A stretch of DNA of 64,000 nt from positions 1 through 64,000 of the forward strand of contig VXBP01004466.1 of assembly GCA_013400115.1 (NCBI GenBank), given 5' to 3'. The DNA comes from Rhinopomastus cyanomelas. Lineage: Eukaryota; Chordata; Aves; Bucerotiformes; Rhinopomastidae. Position 1 is the first letter of the stretch. The number at the start of each line of letters is the position of its first letter. Under the pieces are notes generated by a model. It was not told where the DNA came from and did not search any database. It was given only the letters and a program-made list of their open reading frames with translations. Both the position numbers and the translations under genes were made by a program. Below are positions 57,001-64,000 of the stretch, piece by piece.

Positions 57001-60000
57001 ACCTCATCCTGTAGCACATCAATCAAGACACGACAGCAAAAGGAAGCAGATACTATCTGCTCATCTTCACCTTTACTTCATGTTTCACACCACTATGATC
57101 AGAGACATGCAAGAACAATGTTTTATTACCTTCTGAACACAGATTTCTCAAAGCAGTTCAATGAAGCCCAAAGGGTTAGAGTTTACTATTGAAACCATCC
57201 AAGGCAACAGGAAGTGTCTGACAAAAAGACTTGTCAATGAATGGGAAACATCTCTTTTGATTTGTCCTGGAGGAAGACAGCTAGGAGATCACAAGTAATG
57301 AGACAGGTAAAATGTGCCACAAGCCCAGGCCAGCCTGATGTTCTGTTGCTGGAAATAAGGGGCTCTGCTCAGTTATGAGTGCAGTCTCCCATCCTATGGC
57401 AGAAAGCAGTACCCCAGGTTTGTGGGCCCAAGTCTCCAACTCATCCCAAACCAGACTGTAGTTCAAGACCCTGCAGAATACCGCACATTCCTACACACCC
57501 TGAGAACAAGGAATCAGGCTGACTGTAGGCAATATTGTGTGGGTGAGGCAAGGTGGACAACATAAACCAGGTTGCTAGTTCATGGAAATAGACTCAAAGA
57601 TATGGCAAGGAAATAGTCTTATTGTGAACTCAAGAAATCAGCTGTGACAACTTCAGCAAAAGTCTTCATCCACACCAGAGCCTGATGTTGACTATGGGAT
57701 GATTTTATGACCAAGTAACTCGACTGGTCGATGAGAGGAAGGCTGTGGATGTGGTGTACCTGGATTTTAGTAAAGCATTCGACACAGTCTCCCATGATAT
57801 ACTCCTGGCGAAGATGGCAGCAAGGGGCTTTGACAGGAATATTCTGTGCTGGGTCAGGAACTGGTTGGATGGATGAGCCCAGAGAGTGGTAGCAAATGGT
57901 GTCACATCTAGTTGGCGACCAGTTACTAGTGGTGTCCCCCAAGGGTCGGTGTTAGGTNCGTCGCCGTCCCTGAAGGTATTCAAGGTTAGGCTGGATGAGG
58001 TGCTGAGTGGCATGATCTAGATGTTAGATTGATTTGGTTTATTTGGATTTAGGTTGGACTGGATGATCTTTAAGGTCTTTTCCAACCTTATCGTTACTGT
58101 GATACCGTGTAAACCCTCTGCTTGGGCTTTGCTGCCTCACAGGCATCAGCAAACGTGAAGTGACACCACCTCTAGCTAAGCCTCTGAGGCCTAAAAGAAC
58201 ATTGCTATTCTCATCCTCAAGGACAAACTCCACTGCAGAGCTGACTCCCAGGCACATGTATATTTAGCTATAAAGCTTGAACTGCTTTGTGGCTGTTTTC
58301 TCTTAGTTGGTTCCAACAGTCACCAGCTCCTGCACTTACCTCCACATCATCTCCACTGGATTTCAGCTTGAACCACTTCACCACACAGGTACGGCCAATA
58401 TGGTCCCCAGATTGCACCACTCCATATAAACCAGGGTCCTGAGAGCTCTGAGCTTTTGGATGCAATGGTAGGGAAGAAAACAGACAAGTTAAGTGAAGGA
58501 GCAGAAACTTCTCTGACTGAAGCTCAGTTCCCAAGCTCTCGTGGCTGAAATCTTCTGTTTATGAATGGCATGAGGTAGTTTAAGAATGGCATAGTTCTTC
58601 CTATGCACTAGAACTGTACTCAGCTAACAAGGTGCATTTTGATGGGTCACGAAGTGATGATAAAAGATTATACTGCATTAGATTGGGTGAACACATTCAC
58701 TTTGGAACCACTTTTGAGCTCTATTACCAAGTAAAAATATGCTGTCACCTTAGTGCTCTGCTCTTGCTCTCCAAATTAGCTTTTCACCAGGACTGTGTTC
58801 ATTTTCACAGATTGTCTAAGACACAAGACCAGATTACTGCTCATCAGAAGGGACTTCACAAAACACCACCTTCTGTTGCTAAACCAGTTTCCTGTCTTCC
58901 CAATCTGACAATATCTTGTGTTCCCCATTATTGAGGGTCTACCCCCCCCCAAAAAGAGCTGAGAGCTAAGTGGTGTGCCATCAGTGGTCCATATCCAAAA
59001 GGTGTAAGAGTCCTTGAACTTGTACCATGACCTTCGCTAGTATCACCAACTGGCTTGGTGAATGGATGCTAGAAGATGTGTCTGGATTCCAAAACCCTCC
59101 AAGAAAAATTGGAGTGTTGTGACAGGCAAGCCATACAGAGAACGCAGCCTGAGGTGAGCTGTTCATCTCATTCTGCAAGAGAAGTCAGAGCCATTCACAC
59201 TTCAAGCAGGAGATGGGCCACCTCTACTCTACAGAAATACTGAGAATCCTAGTGTTGCACCTTGACATTTATGCCTTCCACATCATGCCTGTTGTCACAG
59301 TTCCACTTTGGTATTTAAATAATGGATCTCTGCTAACACTCATATTAAGTCATCTCAACCACTGTCTGTCCTGATATACTCCTGTGCCTACTTCAGGTGA
59401 GCATCACTAACAGCTGCTGCCACAAAAATGGCTACAAGGGGCATTAGGAGACGCAGACTGATGAACACTGTGCAGTTAAAAGCATGTTTGGTCTCAGAGG
59501 AGAGCTTTGTTTTGACACCCAATACCTCTTTTGTCCACCACAAAATCCCCAGGGCAGAACTCATTGTTGTCCAGATGATGGACTGGAATCAGCTCATTTG
59601 AGCGAATGTTTGTCTCCACGGTGCCATCTTGCCACATCACATCAGCCGAAGTCATCGTGGTCACCACTTCCACAGCCACTCTAGGAACACAGAAAGGCAA
59701 GAAGTTACCAGAGGGAGTATACCTGATGCTGCCAACAGCAGGTATTGAGATGGATTTCAGCAACACAAAGTTACAGGTATCAGCAGGCTGAGAAGTGAGT
59801 TAGGAAACCCTGCCTAGTCCTAGCAGAAGCAGGGACACACCAGGTTCTGTTTTGACAGGTTCTCAATCACTGCAGATGTCACATTGCTGCCAGTCTGTGT
59901 TAAAGGATGACTTACTTTGCAGGGAGCTGATGCTGAGCTCAGTTTTATTCCTAGAGGAGCAAATTAAGATCTAGTAGCTCCTACTTTCTACCATGCAGAG

Positions 60001-63000
60001 GCACATCAGAAGCTTCAAATACTTAAGATCTTCTCTACTGAAACACCTCCTAGCAGCTCTGAGAAGTCTTGGAAGCCAGAGGAACATGAGCCAGGGGAGG
60101 AAAGATAAAGCAGCATCCAACTTAGCCCTTCCAGAAAGGAAAAAAAGTCAACACACTGAACGTGGGTAAAGCAAAAAGGTTTTGTCTGGAGACATGGAGA
60201 CGAGTCTCCTTCCCAGCTGTTCAAACACACATGTGTGTCTCTGCAGCTCAAAAATGAAACCTAAACACACAGCAATGGACCCCATGCTGGTAACTCTGTT
60301 GTGGAGTTTGACCAACTTGCTTGCAGAGAGAAGTTGCTTAGGGGGCAGGATGAACAAAGCTGTGGCCTAGCTAGACAGTCTCTTCTAATGAGCCTCCACC
60401 ATTTTCATGTCTTCTCCAGCACAGAACAAATTGAATCCCATGCTGATCTTCCATTCTCTCTTTTGCCATCCAGGCCTTCCAGACTTAAGAGCTGCAGTTA
60501 TGTTGGTTTCAAGTCAAACCATGAAGAAGATACAACAGGCAAATACAACTGTTTTCCTCCGGCACCAGTTTTTCTCCAGTTTTGATGAACATGTCAGACA
60601 CATAACATCAAGCAGAAATACGATGAAGTTTCTAGTGGGGCCAGCACTCAACAGTAGAAATTACCAGAGAAATAAATCTGTAACAGGTCAAGTGTGGAGG
60701 GTGACATCCAACAGATGGCTCCAACGGGGAAGGGGGAGCATGTGCCACCAAAGATGAGAGAGGGAAAGGCCAGCTACCCAAGGAAATGACATAGTCCTGT
60801 CTGCAGCAGTTTATGCTGCTTCACAAAGATCACAGCTTGGCATTAGTAAAAATCTCTGTATATCCTGACTAAAAAACAGAAGTGTCTCTCCTGCCTGGAG
60901 AGCTGCAGCAGGTCACTGGAGGATGGTGAAGCCACATGCTGAGTTGGTCCCCTGCAGCCAGAGATGCCTGTGAGCTAACACATCAGGTCTGGTGACTAAC
61001 TGCAGCAAGCCCATCCACTCTGCATTTCTCAGCAGGATGTGGCAGCACCATACCAACGACCTTCATCTGAATATTCAAGCAGGGAGGACCCCTCACAACC
61101 AGCTGTGAGCAGCTGCCATAGATGCCCTTTAAAGCAAACTGAGAACCAGTTCCCAGGAACTCCACCACCACTCCCATTTTTAATTTCACTCAAATACTGC
61201 TCTGCTGAGGTCCATGACCTTCAAATACCATTTCTCCAACCCCCACAAGGATCAAGTCAACAGCTTTTCTTGCACACAGGCAAAGCTAAAACACCTACAC
61301 AAAGAGTGAATTAAGTGCATGGCATTCTCAAAACTGCCAGGTTCCTTGAATCTCAATGATGTCACTTCTGAGAGGATTCTTGCATATTACCTTGCACTAA
61401 TTCATTTCTGATGCAGGATCTGTATGCAGCTAAGCAGTCTGGAAAGGCAGCAAGTTGTCAGGTGTGTCTGCATCCCCTGAAAACCATTTGAACCTCTCAA
61501 GCTGGGTAAAAGTTAAAAATTGCCAAGACCCTGTTTTATCTAGGAACAGGCAGATACATGCAACGGTCCCTTCCCCAGGCTACTGAAATCAGTCTCTCTG
61601 AGCATCTCAAGACATGCACTTTGCTTGTTAAAAACCCCAATAAAAAGTATATACTGCTGGCAAAAAGCTGCAGCTGTTTCTCCAGAGCAGGCTAAGGACC
61701 ACTGCAGCAAAAGTCATTGCCAGCACAGCCCTCTGTGCTGCTCTGGAGACGACTCACCAAGGATGAGCTGTCCATCCCTGCTAGCAAAGTCTCTACCCAG
61801 CCTCTCTGCAGTGGCTGCCAATGAAGTAACCAATTAGTGTCATCAGCGTGTGATCTTTATTCACTTGTCTCTTGCACTGCATGCAGAGCTTAGCACAGCA
61901 CAGATATTCTGTCGATGCCCTAAGGCACACTTGAAATGGAATAGCATCAGTGTCATGTCACGTGGCCCCACTTTCATTAAAAGCCGGACTGAGACCAAGA
62001 TGATTTCACACGGGCCACTGCACAGTCATCAAAGGTAACTGCTGTTGGTTACTACCAAGGGGTAGCCTAACACACAGCACACACCATTATCCTCCACTCA
62101 AGCTGAGGAGCAGGTTTACATCTGAGAACTTCAACAAGGGAGATTTTGGCACGAATGTTTGGATTTGGAAACCAAACCCACCTGTCTCCTGGCTTAAACT
62201 CTCGTGAAATCTTGGTCTTCTTCTTCTTGTGCTTCCGCTTCAAGTTTTTGATGTTAAGAGGGATGCTCTTCTTGCGGCCAGTACCGCTGCCACTCTGAGA
62301 TGAAGCAGTGGAGCTGGCAGAAGAGGTGACAGAGCTAGTGTCATCAGTGTCATCAGCTGCCTCATCATCAGCATCTTGCTCCATAGACTGAAGCCGGTAG
62401 TCAGCCGACCCCTCGTCTTTCAGCAGAAAGGGAGGCTGCTGCTGTCGTGCTGTTCCTCCTTTGTCCTTCCCCATTTCTTCAGGGGGCTCCTCCTTTCTCT
62501 CCCCAGGACTTGGTGCACCATTGGAAGACTCATCCAGCTCACACTTGGACTTGGGCTTAAGCTCTTCTGGTTTTTGCTCAGCAGCTGCAGCACACTCTTT
62601 GTCAGGGGCATCGCTGGTACCCTGAGATTCTGGAGAGCATGACATGATCTTCACTATCTGCTTCTTCAGCAGCCGTCTCACCTAGAGAAAGTGGAGCTGG
62701 GTCAGACAATGCGCCTGTACACTCAGCAAGCTGACAGGGAATGGTTAGGCCTGCACACAGAGGGGAACAGCCCTCAGTCAGCCCTGTGCACAGAGGGGAA
62801 TAGCCCCCCATGGGCCTCTGCACATCTCACATCAGAGCCTTCTGCAAAGCAGCATTTCACCACTGCTCTACCTGAAGCAGCACTGGCCCAGTCCAAGGCA
62901 GGAGCTTTGCTCCTTAAGGCTATTCAAAGCATGTTCTGAATTGTTTATAATGGAAGGTCACAAAAGGCCACACAAATTAATCTGTTTAGCAGACATAGCT

Positions 63001-63656
63001 ATGTGGGGAGGTCCCCATCCACTCTGATGACATCCTGTTATTCTAGGAACAGTGCTACTTCACAGGCATTATGGAGGAACCACAGCATGACACATTCAGC
63101 CCAGGAAGCAGAGGCTGCTTCTCATCTGACAGTAGCAAGGATTTAACTGAACAGTTCAGCTCCATGAGAAACCTGTGGTTGTGCTAATGAAAACACATGT
63201 CTAACAGTGCTGGCCATCACAGCACATCAGCTCTGACACAGCCCGACCCCTGCAAGGTGACACCTCTATGTTCCAGGTCTTGTTCATGCTCTCCAGTAGC
63301 ACTTGTTCTGTGCTTCACCCCTGCAGTCAAGACTGCTGTGCAAGGTGACTTCACTGCTGGCAACAAGAAGCCATTACTCTACAACCACCACCTCCAGGAG
63401 TCACATTACAGACCACATGACTACCAGGAAGATTTCTGCTTTAAAAGCCACAATGACCAGAAGCACTTAGAGAAGTTGATGCTTCCCCTGACCCCTTCAT
63501 CTCACCTTTTTGGCAACTGATCCTTCACCCAGGACACAGTTCCTCTCAGGGCATTCACAGGTGATTTTTGCAGGTTCTACTTTGTCTGGGAACACATAGA
63601 GGCACCTTTCCCCAAGCTGCCTTTGGGCATGGTCAAAGCACCCCAGACGCTTTACC
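47284..63656 (-). CDS. UBE2O: UBE2O, giant E2/E3 hybrid ubiquitin-conjugating enzyme; last 11 coding exons
   Basis: UBE2O is a large enzyme acting as both E2 and E3. In mammals it ubiquitinates orphan ribosomal proteins and others and remodels the reticulocyte proteome. Eleven exons (151, 500, 155, 113, 126, 90, 658, 137, 204, 58 and 764 bp) join in phase into about 984 residues. The human protein is about 1292, so roughly the first 308 residues lie beyond the right edge. In order are the CR1-type region, an acidic stretch, a lysine-rich nuclear localisation signal (NLKRKHKKKKTKI), the CR2 region, a coiled coil (EKKFLDDIKKLQENLKKTL), and the UBC fold with catalytic Cys in GKVCVSLLGTW. A disordered tail carries a second basic signal (KPKKRRKSYR). 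All introns are GT-AG except one GC-AG intron before the UBC exon. Confidence 0.97.
48048..49549 (-). other. UBE2O intron before terminal exon
   Basis: About 1.5 kb; no repeat or second gene recognised. Confidence 0.55.
49550..49607 (-). CDS. UBE2O: UBE2O exon
   Basis: 58 bp: GTERWTSKSSLLQVLISIQ plus a split Gly codon. Acceptor ttcag|GGC, donor CAAG|GTAAGT. Confidence 0.97.
50264..50467 (-). CDS. UBE2O: UBE2O exon with catalytic cysteine
   Basis: 204 bp, 68 codons, phase 0: the core of the UBC domain, with NIYPAVPP and the active-site Cys in NGKVCVSLLGTW. Acceptor cacag|GAC, donor AAG|GTAAAA. Confidence 0.97.
50979..51115 (-). CDS. UBE2O: UBE2O exon with GC donor
   Basis: 137 bp: THAFKKMEFQPPEAKKFF to VKTFEDRM. 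The family alignment requires the exon to end at ATG, where the donor is ATG|GCAAGT, a non-canonical GC donor. Acceptor cacag|ACACT. Confidence 0.94.
51850..52163 (+). repeat. CR1 LINE 3' end
   Basis: Forward CR1 in a UBE2O intron, with AGGATGGAGCCAAGCTCTGC, GACTGGACTAGATGATCTTT and an ATTCTGTG microsatellite-type tail. Confidence 0.93.
52421..53078 (-). CDS. UBE2O: UBE2O exon with coiled coil
   Basis: 658 bp from HLYNIESEIEESDYDSVDG to the split codon after EYAP. Encodes an acidic linker and the predicted coiled coil that precedes the UBC domain. Acceptor tttag|CAT, donor CCAG|GTGAGT. Confidence 0.97.
53079..55497 (-). other. UBE2O intron before the coiled-coil exon
   Basis: About 2.4 kb; a short CR1 tail at 54005-54093, otherwise nothing recognised. 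Confidence 0.55.
54005..54093 (+). repeat. CR1 LINE 3' end (short)
   Basis: Forward CR1 tail: TGATCCTGCTGTGGCAGGGG, ATTGGACTAGATT, CCTTCCAATCCCTAATGAG, ATGATTCT. Confidence 0.85.
55498..55587 (-). CDS. UBE2O: UBE2O exon
   Basis: 90 bp, 30 codons, phase 0: PSVGQVARVDVSSKVEVVW to IILPQ. Acceptor cacag|CCTTC, donor CAG|GTGAGG. Confidence 0.97.
56734..56859 (-). CDS. UBE2O: UBE2O exon
   Basis: 126 bp, 42 codons, phase 0: LIGEEEDVSVYDIADHPDF to KDDE. Acceptor tgcag|CTC, donor GAG|GTACGT. Confidence 0.97.
57697..58112 (+). repeat. CR1 LINE fragment: reverse transcriptase piece joined to 3' tail, with an N
   Basis: The 5' part encodes a degraded reverse transcriptase (YLDFSKAFDTVSHD, SGVPQGSVLG) with an internal stop. 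Directly after an N at 57958 the sequence jumps to the CR1 3' end. The part of CR1 that should lie between is missing. Confidence 0.92.
58340..58452 (-). CDS. UBE2O: UBE2O exon
   Basis: 113 bp: QSSQDPGLYGVVQSGDHIG to SGDDVE. The acceptor aaaag|CTCAG was chosen because it keeps phase with the previous exon; the nearer ctcag|GAC would break the frame. Donor GAG|GTAAGT. Confidence 0.93.
59526..59680 (-). CDS. UBE2O: UBE2O exon
   Basis: 155 bp, 51 whole codons: VAVEVVTTMTSADVMWQDG to CPGDFVVDKR. Acceptor cctag|AGTGG, donor AGAG|GTATTG. Confidence 0.97.
59681..62181 (-). other. UBE2O intron before the 59526-59680 exon
   Basis: About 2.5 kb of unique-looking intron; nothing recognised. Confidence 0.55.
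62182..62681 (-). CDS. UBE2O: UBE2O exon with acidic stretch and nuclear localisation signal
   Basis: 500 bp from VRRLLKKQIVK to REFKPGD plus a split Arg codon. Contains the run EQDADDEAADDTDD, a Ser-rich linker and the KRKHKKKKTK basic cluster. Acceptor tctag|GTGAG, donor GACAG|GTGGGT. Confidence 0.97.
63506..63656 (-). CDS. UBE2O: UBE2O exon (first in window)
   Basis: 151 bp: one base of a split codon, then 50 codons including LGERCLYVFPDKVEPAKI and GEGSVAKK. Acceptor taccag|GG, donor AAAAAG|GTGAGA. Upstream sequence to 64000 is intron. Confidence 0.94.
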
Positions 63657-64000
63657 CTGGTAGAAGAGGAGGACAGCCATCAGCAAGAGCAGTAGCAGAA
63701 CACAGAAGAGACCAGGAGCCTTCACAAGGTTGGCATGACTTCTTGTAGGGTGGCAGAAGCTAACACCACGCCAAATCTTTTCCAGGCACACAATTCTAAA
63801 GGAGGAGGTAGAAATCTCACCGGGGACTGGGTGGGGACACAAAGGGTTTGGGGCAGGGACACCAGTGCTTCCCTCCCTATAGCTTTCCCTCCCCGGGACA
63901 GCTGCCAAGACACACTTGAAGCTGGTGTTAGTTTTCATTTACTGTCATTTAAGAGTTGCTCTCCTCCAGCTTGGGAGCCCCAGGCAGGAACCACACTGCA

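Noticed and set aside
63657..64000. A further UBE2O exon at the right edge (101-codon ORF at 63633-63938)
   Set aside because: The upstream part has no similarity to the family and includes a hydrophobic run. A clean acceptor lies at 63657-63658, so this is intron.

Overview
The window is vertebrate nuclear DNA, almost certainly from a bird. It has three multi-exon genes with GT-AG introns, at least eight CR1 LINE fragments of the avian type, CpG-rich promoters, and an endogenous retrovirus fragment whose LTR resembles avian EAV/alpharetrovirus LTRs. The gene order PRPSAP1 - SPHK1 - UBE2O is the conserved one known from human 17q25; I expect the same block on chicken chromosome 18. Layout: positions 1-1085 hold the 3' part of an internally deleted retrovirus on the minus strand. 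PRPSAP1 runs on the minus strand from a CpG promoter near 27.75 kb to a polyadenylation signal at 2213. All ten coding exons are present, splice in phase, and give 356 residues, the length I recall for the human protein. About 7.4 kb of intergenic DNA follows, with two CR1 fragments, one candidate enhancer and a 53-bp perfect direct repeat. SPHK1 then runs on the plus strand (exons 35222-41677, polyadenylation signal 42149). It faces UBE2O tail to tail; UBE2O is on the minus strand, with its last 11 coding exons from 63656 to 47284 and its 5' part beyond the right edge. The genes have unrelated roles. PRPSAP1 is a non-catalytic partner of PRPP synthetase, SPHK1 makes sphingosine-1-phosphate, and UBE2O is a giant hybrid E2/E3 ubiquitin enzyme. 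PRPSAP1 and SPHK1 are divergent; SPHK1 and UBE2O are convergent. I found no CRISPR array, operon, tRNA or rRNA, and no clear new biological system. The most interesting points are: (1) bird SPHK1 needs a coding first exon that resembles the N-terminal domain of SPHK2 and lacks the C-terminal tail of mammalian SPHK1; (2) the PRPSAP1 leader has upstream ORFs, one of which ends in a stop codon overlapping the main start (ATGA); (3) UBE2O has a GC-AG intron just before its catalytic UBC exon; (4) a 53-bp perfect duplication lies upstream of SPHK1; (5) a paired ETS palindrome with GATA and E-box motifs lies between PRPSAP1 and SPHK1; (6) a single N inside a CR1 copy in UBE2O probably hides missing sequence.
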